The notes below the pieces were generated by a model. It saw only the letters and a program-made list of their open reading frames with translations, did not search any database and was not told where the DNA came from. Positions 1-6,400 of a stretch of 21,871 nucleotides of DNA are shown here, piece after piece. The DNA lies in NCBI GenBank assembly GCA_031275035.1, contig JAISPH010000028.1, forward strand, positions 1 through 21,871, in the 5' to 3' direction. The translations under genes and the position numbers were made by a program. Origin of the DNA: Treponema sp. (GTDB lineage Bacteria; Spirochaetota; Spirochaetia; Treponematales; Breznakiellaceae). The stretch's first letter is position 1, and each line of letters starts with the position of its first letter.

Positions 1-232
1 CCAGCACCAGGTTCCGGGACGCCTGCTCCAGCGCCGCGATTCCGGCCTTTTCCGACCGTTCCGCGTCCGCCTTGCCCCGGCTGATAATGGCCGCCGCCTC
101 CTTGTTGGCGGCGTCAACACTCCGTTTGGCCTCCGCCTCCGCCTGGGCCTTGAGCCGGGAAGCCTCGTCCGATGCGGATTCAATCCCGTCTTTCTTTATC
201 CTATCGATGAGTTCCTGAAGCTGGATATCCAT
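1..232 (-). CDS. atpE: V-type ATP synthase subunit E, N-terminal part (cut by window edge)
   Basis: The reading frame begins at an ATG at 232-230 and runs off the left edge, giving 77 residues starting MDIQLQELIDRIKKDG. It is almost entirely Ala/Glu/Lys/Arg-rich helix (EASRLKAQAEAEAKRSVDAA) followed by NKEAAAIISRGKADAERSEK. That is the N-terminal coiled-coil stalk typical of V/A-type ATPase subunit E, which with subunit G or H forms the peripheral stalk tying the catalytic head to the membrane part. A clear ribosome site (AGAGGAA) lies about 5 bases before the ATG. The gene follows the 119-aa gene by 44 bp in the same direction, so it is probably cotranscribed. The remaining V-ATPase genes should lie beyond the left edge. 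Assignment rests on the helical pattern and context; the C-terminal globular domain is not visible. Confidence 0.8.
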   Translation of the reverse strand, partial: MDIQLQELIDRIKKDGIESASDEASRLKAQAEAEAKRSVDAANKEAAAIISRGKADAERSEKAGIAALEQASRNLVL

Positions 233-250
233 TGTTTCCTCTTTTGCCTT

Positions 251-279
251 GGAATTAAAACGTCCGGCGTTTTAATTCA
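251..279 (-). repeat. Perfect 11-bp intercistronic hairpin fused to a stop codon
   Basis: The arms GAATTAAAACG (252-262) and CGTTTTAATTC (268-278) are perfect inverted repeats with a 5-base loop. On the minus strand the 5' arm begins inside the TGA stop codon (279-277) of the 119-aa gene. No T-run follows, so it is not a standard intrinsic terminator. It may protect the mRNA 3' end or tune expression between this gene and atpE. Confidence 0.6.
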
Positions 280-636
280 TTCCGGCCACTCTAAAATATA
301 GTTGAGAATTTTCCGTATTTTCCGTGAGATTATTCCGCCCACCGCCTGGGGGTCATGCAGTTCCTCCGCCTTCGCCGTCAATAGCGCCTCCAGTTTCCGG
401 GCCAAGTCATGCACATCCCGGTAATCTTCCATTTTAACCGCATCAACGACGGGCAAAAGGTTTTTCAATCCCGAAATTTCCTGATGGAGGAGGGCTTCGT
501 TTTCATTGTATACATAGTTGGTTATCTCTCCGCTGTCTAAACGGCGTTTACATAGAGCCGAAAGCTCCTCAAGTCCCTCGATACTGTCTTCCAGTTCGGC
601 CCGGACCATGACGATAAACAGCTTTCTTTGGCTCAT
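277..636 (-). CDS. Small conserved-type protein at the head of the V-ATPase operon
   Basis: A soluble 119-residue protein, rich in Glu, Leu and Lys, with no signal peptide or membrane segment. It begins MSQRKLFIVMVRAEL, a short hydrophobic strand, then is mostly predicted helix (EDSIEGLEELSALCKRRLDSG; DVHDLARKLEALLTAKAEEL) and ends NYILEWPE. I recognise no catalytic motif. The start is supported by AAGGAG five bases upstream and a good promoter at 710-738. It lies directly upstream of atpE. From memory, treponemal V-ATPase operons carry a small unknown gene in this position, so a role in assembly or regulation of the ATPase is plausible but is inference from position only. Confidence 0.8.
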   Translation of the reverse strand: MSQRKLFIVMVRAELEDSIEGLEELSALCKRRLDSGEITNYVYNENEALLHQEISGLKNLLPVVDAVKMEDYRDVHDLARKLEALLTAKAEELHDPQAVGGIISRKIRKILNYILEWPE

Positions 637-676
637 GTCCGCTCCTTCAATCCGAATTCCCGGGACAGCGGTTCCA

Positions 677-688
677 AACGCCGGCGTT
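677..688. promoter_or_regulatory. 12-bp perfect palindrome in the leader of the V-ATPase operon
   Basis: AACGCCGGCGTT reads the same on both strands. It lies at about +16 to +27 relative to the start site predicted from the promoter at 710-738. That position would suit a repressor operator or a small RNA hairpin. Function is inferred. Confidence 0.35.
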
Positions 689-709
689 CAAAAACTGCCC
701 TTTCACTTT

Positions 710-738
710 ATAATAGTTTGAAAATTTACAGGATTCAA
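710..738 (-). promoter_or_regulatory. Sigma-70-type promoter of the V-ATPase operon
   Basis: On the minus strand: TTGAAT (738-733), 17-bp spacer, TATTAT (715-710). Predicted start near 703, giving a leader of about 67 nt before the ATG at 636. The same -35 hexamer with the same spacing occurs at 1855-1883 (plus) and 13914-13942 (minus). Confidence 0.65.
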
Positions 739-756
739 GTACATTTTATGTTTTTC

Positions 757-1785
757 CTACCAATCGAAAGAAAAAAGTGTTCTTTCGTGATAGTCGTTAC
801 CGGGCCCGGCAATACAGGAGGGAAATTCAGTCCTGTTGGGAGAATCGGGGAAATGCTGGGTTTCCAGGCAGAAACCGCTGTGTTTCCCGTAGACCGATCC
901 CGCCTTCCCCGGAACTCCGTCCAGGAAATTCCCTGAATAGAACTGAACCCCCGGCTGGGTGGTTAAAACTTTCATGCTCCGCCCCGACAGGGGCTCAAAA
1001 ACCTCCGCACAGGGCCTCAGTTTACCCGGTTCCCCGTTGATCACATAGCAGTGATCATAGCCCCCGCCGGCGGCGGCTATATCCCTGCCTATGGGTTTCC
1101 GGGAGCTAAAATCAAAGGGGCCGTCCCTCACCGGGACAATCTCTCCGGTAGGAATCAGATCCGGGGAAACCTTAACATAAGAGGCGGCGTAAAGGATAAG
1201 TTCCTGGGAGAGGATGTCCCCCCGGCCCTCTCCGGCAAGGTTAAAATAGGCGTGGTTGGTAAGGTTTACCGGGCTCGGGGCGTCCACTTTGGCGGCATAA
1301 TCGGCGATAAGTTCATTGGACTTGGTAAGACCGTAACTAACCGCCGCCTTGAGCCTTCCCGGAAAGCCCTCGTCCCCGGCGGGGCTTTCCAGTTCAAAGC
1401 GGACAAAGACCCCGTCCTTTTCTTCGTAGGACTCCCCTTTCCAGAGGAGCTTGTCGAAGCCCCGGCGGCCTCCGTGGAGGGTATGCTCCCCGTCGTTTTT
1501 GTAGAGCCGCAGAACCGTACCGTTCAGCGTAAAACAGGCGCCGCCGATACGGTTGCCGAAACGGCCTATGGTGGCCCCGATATAGGGTTTATTGCGGGTA
1601 TAACCTTCCAGCGTGGAAAAGCCCAGCAGTATATCGTTCCTTCCGCCGGCAGAAGGAACCATGAGGGAGGTTAAAGCGGCCCCGAATTCGGAGACGGAGA
1701 GGATCAGATCCCCCGCTTTTAAGGTATAGATACGGACCTTTTTCCCCGAGGAAAGGATGCCGAAGGTTTTTCCGGTGATTTTCAT
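757..1785 (-). CDS. galM: Aldose 1-epimerase (galactose mutarotase)
   Basis: A 342-residue cytosolic enzyme that interconverts alpha and beta anomers of aldoses such as galactose or glucose, feeding the Leloir pathway. The length matches the family. Family landmarks: IGRFGNRI with N78/R79, the substrate-binding GEHTLHGG with H104, NLTNHAYFNLAG with H178 (expected catalytic acid), GGYDHCY with D244, and FCLETQHFPDSPN with E308 (expected catalytic base). The frame is open for 47 further residues upstream, but that extension is unlike any epimerase and overlaps the divergent promoters. The ATG at 1785 has AGAGGG just upstream and is the natural start. No other galactose genes are adjacent. It is divergent from the J-domain gene and has its own promoter at 1813-1841. 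Confidence 0.93.
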   Translation of the reverse strand: MKITGKTFGILSSGKKVRIYTLKAGDLILSVSEFGAALTSLMVPSAGGRNDILLGFSTLEGYTRNKPYIGATIGRFGNRIGGACFTLNGTVLRLYKNDGEHTLHGGRRGFDKLLWKGESYEEKDGVFVRFELESPAGDEGFPGRLKAAVSYGLTKSNELIADYAAKVDAPSPVNLTNHAYFNLAGEGRGDILSQELILYAASYVKVSPDLIPTGEIVPVRDGPFDFSSRKPIGRDIAAAGGGYDHCYVINGEPGKLRPCAEVFEPLSGRSMKVLTTQPGVQFYSGNFLDGVPGKAGSVYGKHSGFCLETQHFPDSPNRTEFPSCIAGPGNDYHERTLFSFDW

Positions 1786-1804
1786 GGCGCCCTCTTTTGA
1801 TATG

Positions 1805-1817
1805 ATACTGTTAGTAT
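1805..1817. promoter_or_regulatory. Short dyad overlapping the galM -10 box
   Basis: ATACT-GTT-AGTAT is a perfect 5-bp dyad around a 3-bp centre. It covers most of the galM -10 box and the predicted start region, where a repressor could block transcription. Short enough to occur by chance. Confidence 0.25.
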
Positions 1818-1841
1818 AAACCAGGAATAAACCGGCGTCTA
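1813..1841 (-). promoter_or_regulatory. Probable galM promoter
   Basis: On the minus strand: TAGACG (1841-1836), 17-bp spacer, TATACT (1818-1813). Predicted start near 1806, leaving a leader of about 20 nt that contains the ribosome site AGAGGG. Confidence 0.5.
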
Positions 1842-1854
1842 CTCTTTGCCGGGA

Positions 1855-1883
1855 TTGAATAAATGTCCGCCCCGGAGTACAAT
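1855..1883 (+). promoter_or_regulatory. Promoter of the J-domain gene, placing the start site almost on the ATG
   Basis: TTGAAT (1855-1860), 17-bp spacer, TACAAT (1878-1883). The predicted start site is about 1890 and the ATG is at 1892. No Shine-Dalgarno sequence precedes that ATG, so the message would be essentially leaderless. Confidence 0.65.
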
Positions 1884-1891
1884 ACTGCCTT

Positions 1892-2422
1892 ATGGGGCTT
1901 TTTGATCGTGTCGGCGCAGTTATCAAAAGCTATCTCAATGATGAGGATGCCCGCGTCTTTAAGCGATCCTCCCAGGAACCCCCCTATGACGATCCCGATA
2001 TACAGGCCGCCTTTGAGGAACTGAACGATTTTCTGGGGGGAAAGAAAAAAAGCGCCGCCGGGGGGTTCAGCAAGACCGAATACCGCCGTACCGAGTATAC
2101 CAAGGGGGGCGCCAAGTACAGCCGTACCGAGTATACCCGCACCGAATGGAGCCGGTCCAAAGGGGGGAGACAGAGCAGGACCGGCGCCGCCGAAACGGTG
2201 AATATCCCCGAAACCCTGCGCGGCGATTTTGCCGAACTGGGGGTTCCCTTTGGGGCAAAGCCCGAAGTCTGCAAAAGCGCCTATAAAAAACTGCTGAAGA
2301 TCCACCACCCGGACCGCCATGCCGGACATCCCGGCAGGATGGCCCTGGCCACCGAGAAGTGCGCCCGGATCAACGCCGCCTACGACAGAATAGAGCGGTG
2401 GCGGGCCACTGGAACAGCCTGA
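1892..2422 (+). CDS. Small J-domain protein (DnaJ-like) with tyrosine-rich repeat linker
   Basis: A 176-residue protein with a J domain at its C-terminus: KSAYKKLLKIHHPDRHAG with the HPD triad at 139-141, then helix III/IV (ALATEKCARINAAYDRI). HPD proteins stimulate the ATPase of DnaK-type chaperones. The N-terminal 50 residues (MGLFDRVGAVIKSYLNDEDA) form an acidic helix followed by a Gly/Lys stretch. Residues 61-86 carry four [KR]TE[YW] motifs in a basic, Tyr-rich linker. It lacks the Gly/Phe and zinc-finger regions of DnaJ itself, so it is a specialised co-chaperone with unknown client. The ATG at 1892 lacks a ribosome site but sits right at the predicted transcript start. A GC-rich hairpin follows the stop directly. 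Confidence 0.85.
   Translation: MGLFDRVGAVIKSYLNDEDARVFKRSSQEPPYDDPDIQAAFEELNDFLGGKKKSAAGGFSKTEYRRTEYTKGGAKYSRTEYTRTEWSRSKGGRQSRTGAAETVNIPETLRGDFAELGVPFGAKPEVCKSAYKKLLKIHHPDRHAGHPGRMALATEKCARINAAYDRIERWRATGTA
2085..2137 (+). repeat. Direct repeat inside the J-domain gene
   Basis: A 17-nt sequence beginning GCCGTACCGAG is repeated exactly at 2085-2101 and 2121-2137, a 36-bp (12-codon) period. It encodes the duplicated RTEYT motif. The in-frame spacing suggests recent internal duplication. Confidence 0.7.
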
Positions 2423-2423
2423 C

Positions 2424-2448
2424 CCCCGCCGCCGGGCCGGCGGGGTTT
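2424..2448 (+). terminator. GC-rich hairpin after the J-domain gene
   Basis: Stem CCCCGCCG (2424-2431) with CGGCGGGG (2438-2445), 6-base loop, followed by TTT. It begins two bases after the TGA stop. The T-run is short, so termination may be partial. It sits between two converging genes and could also act as the 3' hairpin of the alcohol dehydrogenase message. Confidence 0.55.
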
Positions 2449-2452
2449 GGCA

Positions 2453-3631
2453 TTACTTCGCCAGCTTCAAAATTTCCAGAATATCCCGGGTAGTCAGGGG
2501 CAGGAAATTACCCACCGTTCCCTTGACAGGATCGGAACGCTTAACCTTTTCGGCTATGGCTTTGAAATCCTTTTCCTCTATGCCTATATCCTTGAGAGCG
2601 GCGGGCATGCCGACGGAACTAAAAAAGTTCCGCAGGGCTCCGATTCCCCGCAGGATCGTTTCTTCGGGATTGTGAAAATTCTGTTCCACATTGAATACCC
2701 GGACCGCAAACTGCACAAAGCGCTGGGGATCATGTTTGTACACATACTTCATCCAGTTGGGTACCAGAACGGCCAGCCCTGCGCCGTGGGCTATGTCGTT
2801 AAGGCCCGAAAGTTCATGTTCGATCATGTGGCTGGCCCAGTCGCCGATCCGTCCCGTACTGAGGGAATTGTTATGGGCCACCGCCCCCGCCCACATGATC
2901 TCCGCCCGGGCGGCATAGTCCCCGGGATTCTCCAGCACCTTGGGGGCATTGTAAATGATGGTCCGCATTACCGCTTCGCAGAGCCGATCCGTAAGATCCA
3001 CATTCGGCTCCCGCGTGCAGTACCGTTCAATTACATGGACCAGCATGTCCGAAATGCCGCAGCCGGTCTGATAGGGGGGCAGGGAATAGGTGGCCTCCGG
3101 GTCAAGGATGGAAAAGACCGGATAGATTGTCTCAATGTCGAGGAAACGCTTCAGGGCGCCGTCATCGTTGGTAATTACGCTGCTCAGACTGGATTCGCTT
3201 CCAGCAGCAGGAATGGTAAGTACCGCAGCTACCGGCAGGCTTTTTCCGGGAAGCGCCTTGCCGGCGTAAAAATCCCAGACATCCCCCTCATAGGGAACCC
3301 CGATCCCGATGGCCTTGGCGGAATCAATAACGCTGCCGCCTCCCGCCGCCAGGATAAAATCCACCTTTTTTTCACGGCAGATTCTGATCCCCTCGTGAAC
3401 CAGGGAAAGCCGGGGATTAGGCTTAACGCCTCCCAGTTCCACCGTTTCGACGCCCGCTTCAGAGAGGGATTTTTTTACCGCATCATAAACGCCGTTGGCT
3501 TTGATGCTGCCGCCGCCGAAGTGCAGCAGAACCACCGAACCCCGGTATTCCTTTACAAGCGGCCCAAGCTTTGCAATGGTCCCCCTGCCGAAAATGATAC
3601 GGGTTGGATTTCTAAAATCAAAATTAACCAT
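2453..3631 (-). CDS. Iron-containing alcohol dehydrogenase (YqhD/BdhA-like)
   Basis: A 392-residue group III metal-dependent alcohol dehydrogenase, expected to reduce aldehydes such as acetaldehyde or butyraldehyde with NAD(P)H in the cytosol. Landmarks: the dinucleotide-binding loop AAGGGSVIDSAKA (GGGS at 97-100, D103), TIPAAGSES, and metal ligands D195 and H199 (GISDMLVHVIE), H268 (ASHMIEHEL) and H282 (AHGAGLA). Length and motif spacing match E. coli YqhD closely. The ATG at 3631 has a strong AGGAGG. The exact substrate and cofactor cannot be read from the sequence. It follows the NtrC-type regulator gene by 125 bp, and that gap contains two perfect palindromes. It may have its own promoter (possible TACAAT at 3736-3731). 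Confidence 0.93.
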   Translation of the reverse strand: MVNFDFRNPTRIIFGRGTIAKLGPLVKEYRGSVVLLHFGGGSIKANGVYDAVKKSLSEAGVETVELGGVKPNPRLSLVHEGIRICREKKVDFILAAGGGSVIDSAKAIGIGVPYEGDVWDFYAGKALPGKSLPVAAVLTIPAAGSESSLSSVITNDDGALKRFLDIETIYPVFSILDPEATYSLPPYQTGCGISDMLVHVIERYCTREPNVDLTDRLCEAVMRTIIYNAPKVLENPGDYAARAEIMWAGAVAHNNSLSTGRIGDWASHMIEHELSGLNDIAHGAGLAVLVPNWMKYVYKHDPQRFVQFAVRVFNVEQNFHNPEETILRGIGALRNFFSSVGMPAALKDIGIEEKDFKAIAEKVKRSDPVKGTVGNFLPLTTRDILEILKLAK

Positions 3632-3693
3632 CGGAACCTCCTATGTACCTGACCAGAATTTTGGCTCTGACCGGAAAAACGATCAGCGTTGTC

Positions 3694-3705
3694 CTGAAAT
3701 TTCAG
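3694..3705. promoter_or_regulatory. 12-bp perfect palindrome upstream of the alcohol dehydrogenase
   Basis: CTGAAATTTCAG is a perfect palindrome 62 bp upstream of the dehydrogenase ATG. It is the size of a half-turn-spaced dimer operator. Function is inferred from position. Confidence 0.4.
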
Positions 3706-3710
3706 TTTCC

Positions 3711-3736
3711 AGACCGGTCTATTCTTTCGTATTGTA
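3711..3736 (-). promoter_or_regulatory. Possible dehydrogenase promoter with adjoining palindrome
   Basis: On the minus strand TACAAT (3736-3731) is a plausible -10 box, but no convincing -35 lies 16-18 bp upstream. AGACCGGTCT (3711-3720) is a perfect 10-bp palindrome just downstream of it. A weak -35 with nearby operators would fit a regulated promoter. Confidence 0.3.
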
Positions 3737-3756
3737 CCCCGGCAGATCCATTTTTA

Positions 3757-5136
3757 TCATCCCCCATCTTCCCCCTCCTCATCTCTGTCCTCCGCATCGC
3801 CCCATTCGGCAAGTTTCCGGTGCAGGGTTTTGCGGCCTATACCGAGGATCTCCGCTGTTTTGCTCTTGTTTCCTTTCTGTACCGAAAGGGTGTCCCGGAT
3901 GATGATCCGCTCCCCTTCTTCCAGGGTTGACCCCAGGGGAATCCGTATCCAGCCTTCGTCGTTTTTGATGCGCAGGGTAGGGGGCAGATCCCCTTCGGTG
4001 ATCACCGGACCCTTGGACATGACCACGGCGCTTTCCATGCAGTTCCGCAGTTCCCGGATATTGCCGGGCCAGTCATAGGCGTAGAGGCAGGACCGGGCCT
4101 TCTCGTCTATGCCCTCCAGGGTCTTGCCGTTTTCCGAAGAAAATTCCCTGAGGAAAGAAGCGACCAAAAGGGGGATATCGTCCTTCCGCTCCCGCAGGGG
4201 GGGCACGTGGATATTTACCACATTGAGCCTGAAATAAAGGTCCTCCCGGAAAGCGCCCTTTTCAATTTCCGCCTTGAGATCCTTATTGGTGGCCGCCACG
4301 ATCCGCACATCCACTTCCAGGGTTTCCTCTCCGCCGACCCGTTCAAACTTCTTTTCCTGGAGGGCCCGCAGCAATTTTATCTGAATATTTTGATCGATTT
4401 CGCCGATTTCGTCGAGAAAGAGGGTCCCCTCGTTGGCCAGTTCAAAACGGCCCCGCCGCCGGGATACCGCCCCGGTAAAGGCCCCCTTTTCGTGGCCGAA
4501 GAGCTCGCTCTCTATCAGGGTATCGGGGATGGCCGCGCAGTGAACCTTGATAAGGGGCTTGTCCTTCCGGGGGGACAGTTCGTGGATGGCGTCCGCCACC
4601 AGCTCCTTTCCTACCCCGGATTCGCCGGTGATGAGGATTGAAGCTTTGGCGGGGGCGGCGCGGTTTATCGTATCAAAGATCCGGCGCATGGGAGCGCTGG
4701 TGCCGATGATGGTGCGGAACTGTTTTTTCTGCTCCAGTTCCTCCTCCAGGCGCCGGTGTTTCAGAACCAGTTCCCGGTTCGCCAGGGCCCGTTTGACCAG
4801 CAGGGAAAGCCGGTCCAGGTTTACCGGCTTGGTAAGAAAGTCATAGGCGCCGTTTCGCATGGCCTCGACGGCATTCTCCACCGTTCCGTGGCCGGTCAGG
4901 ATGATCACCGGAATCCCCGGGGTTTCCGTACTGATACGCCTGAGGAATTCCTCCCCCGGAAGGCCGGGCATGCGGAGATCGGTGATCACCAGATCGATGT
5001 CCCCCTTCTGGAAACGCTTCCAGCCTTCGTCTCCATCGGCGGCGGTCTCTACCTGATAGCCGTCCATCTCAAGGGCCGCGGCCAGGCCCTGGCGTATATT
5101 CTTCTCGTCGTCGGCTATCAGAAGCTTAAACCGCAT
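3757..5136 (-). CDS. NtrC-family sigma-54-dependent response regulator
   Basis: A 459-residue three-domain transcription activator. Residues 1-120 are a receiver domain with acidic pocket D9/D10 (LLIADDEKN), phospho-acceptor D53 (VITDLRMPG), T81 (ILTGHG) and K103 (LTKPVN). Residues 140-370 are an AAA+ domain with Walker A GESGVGKE (171-178), the sigma-54-contacting GAFTGA loop (218-223), Walker B LFLDEIGE (239-246) and arginine-finger region [10 protein letters not shown]. Residues 416-443 are a FIS-type helix-turn-helix ([21 protein letters not shown]). The frame is open 17 codons further, but the ATG at 5136 has GGAGGAA at ideal spacing and starts the receiver fold. It overlaps the kinase gene by 11 nt, so the two form a pair. 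From memory, treponemes annotate this pair as AtoS/AtoC. Targets are unknown. Confidence 0.95.
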   Translation of the reverse strand: MRFKLLIADDEKNIRQGLAAALEMDGYQVETAADGDEGWKRFQKGDIDLVITDLRMPGLPGEEFLRRISTETPGIPVIILTGHGTVENAVEAMRNGAYDFLTKPVNLDRLSLLVKRALANRELVLKHRRLEEELEQKKQFRTIIGTSAPMRRIFDTINRAAPAKASILITGESGVGKELVADAIHELSPRKDKPLIKVHCAAIPDTLIESELFGHEKGAFTGAVSRRRGRFELANEGTLFLDEIGEIDQNIQIKLLRALQEKKFERVGGEETLEVDVRIVAATNKDLKAEIEKGAFREDLYFRLNVVNIHVPPLRERKDDIPLLVASFLREFSSENGKTLEGIDEKARSCLYAYDWPGNIRELRNCMESAVVMSKGPVITEGDLPPTLRIKNDEGWIRIPLGSTLEEGERIIIRDTLSVQKGNKSKTAEILGIGRKTLHRKLAEWGDAEDRDEEGEDGG

Positions 5137-6385
5137 GGCTTCCTCCGGATTCTTCCGCAAAGGCCCGGGCTTCTCCAGGAGACGCAATGAGCCGCCTTTC
5201 CTTCTGGGGTATGGGCAGCATGATGGTAAAACGGGTCCCCTCCCCTTCCCTGGATTTTACGGCGATGTCCCCCCGGTGTTCCCGGACTATCTTAAAGACC
5301 AGGGTCAGCCCCAGACCGGAACCGGTTTCCTTGGTAGTAAAATAGGGCTCGAAAATTTTGGCGATCAGGGCTTCGGGAATTCCCGTGCCCGTATCGGACA
5401 CGCTGATCCAAAACTCCCCCTCCTTCACCTCGGTCCTTATGGTAAGGGTGCCCCCCGTGGGCATGGCGGCAATGGCGTTCTTGATCAGATTGAGGAAGGC
5501 CTGTTTAAGGTAGCGTTCATCAAAGGAAATTTGAGGAAGGTTTTCTCCCAGATCAAGGACGCATGCAATCCGGGCTTCCTCCAGTTCATAGCCGACAAAT
5601 TCTATCATCTCCTTGAGCAGGATATTGATGTCTCCCTCCCGCAGTTCCATATTCATGGGCCGTACCGCAAAGAGAAAGTCCACCACAATATGATTCAGCC
5701 GGTCTATCTCTTCGTTAACCACCGCCAAATACCTGTCCATCTGATCCAGATAACTCCGGGGATCGCCTCCGTCACCGGCGGCGCCCCTGGGGCGGGCCTG
5801 CGCAAACAGATCCCGGTTGGCGGCCATGGTTTTCTGAATCAGCTGGATGTGAATGGAAAGGGAGCCCAGGGGATTTTTGATCTCGTGGGCGACCCCGGCG
5901 GCCACCGTGGTAAGACTGGCCAGGTTCTCCACCCGGCGGAACTGGGCCTCCTTGCTCCGCTTTTCCGTAATATCCTCGGCGTGGATCAGGGTTCCCGTTA
6001 CCTGATGATCCTGGACCAGGGGCGTTAAGCTGATGCTGAGGAGCCGCTGCAGGCCTTTGATCTCAAGGTCAAATTCCCGGCCCTCAACCCGGTCTCCGCT
6101 CCGCAGGGCTTCTTCGAAGAATTCCGCTATCTCCTCATTCCTGACCAGTCGCCAGATCGGATCGCTGCCCTGTTCATAGCTGATCATGGGAAGGAGACGC
6201 TCCGCGCACTTATTAGCCAGAATCAAATAGTGCTCCGTATCGCAGACCAGAATCCCCTCGGTAAGGGAGTCCAGTACCGTCTCAAGACGATCAATCTCGG
6301 CGGCCGCGGAAATAAGGAGATCCCTGGTCTGCTCTATCGTTATCTTGTTGAGCTTTTGCAGCGCCCGCTTAATAAACTGCCGCAT
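5126..6385 (-). CDS. Cytosolic PAS-domain sensor histidine kinase (NtrB/AtoS-like)
   Basis: A 419-residue kinase that should phosphorylate the overlapping NtrC-type regulator. An N-terminal helix (1-35) leads into a PAS domain (36-142; LDSLTEGILVCDTEHYLILANKC). The dimerisation domain has the phospho-acceptor H167 in AAGVAHEIKNPLGSL. The ATPase domain has N303 (NLIKNAIAAM), G1 box DTGTGIP (331-337), FEPYFTTK and G2 box GSGLGL (355-360). A Gly/Arg/Asp-rich insert (198-211) interrupts the dimerisation helices. There is no membrane segment, so the signal is sensed in the cytoplasm. The ATG at 6385 is preceded by AAAAAGG, and it lies 15 bp after holB. Confidence 0.94.
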   Translation of the reverse strand: MRQFIKRALQKLNKITIEQTRDLLISAAAEIDRLETVLDSLTEGILVCDTEHYLILANKCAERLLPMISYEQGSDPIWRLVRNEEIAEFFEEALRSGDRVEGREFDLEIKGLQRLLSISLTPLVQDHQVTGTLIHAEDITEKRSKEAQFRRVENLASLTTVAAGVAHEIKNPLGSLSIHIQLIQKTMAANRDLFAQARPRGAAGDGGDPRSYLDQMDRYLAVVNEEIDRLNHIVVDFLFAVRPMNMELREGDINILLKEMIEFVGYELEEARIACVLDLGENLPQISFDERYLKQAFLNLIKNAIAAMPTGGTLTIRTEVKEGEFWISVSDTGTGIPEALIAKIFEPYFTTKETGSGLGLTLVFKIVREHRGDIAVKSREGEGTRFTIMLPIPQKERRLIASPGEARAFAEESGGSHAV

Positions 6386-6400
6386 CCTTTTTCAGTCTCC

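Noticed and set aside
1786..1926. 47-codon N-terminal extension of galM
   Set aside because: It crosses the divergent promoters and part of the J-domain gene; the ATG at 1785 has a ribosome site and family-like N-terminus.
2447..3652. Long plus-strand open frame (401 codons) across the alcohol dehydrogenase
   Set aside because: It is antisense to a gene with complete metal-ligand and cofactor motifs, and its own translation shows no recognisable family or ribosome site.
3632..3756. Sigma-54 promoter upstream of the alcohol dehydrogenase
   Set aside because: No TGGC-N7-8-TTGC element with correct spacing was found on the relevant strand, despite the neighbouring NtrC-type regulator.
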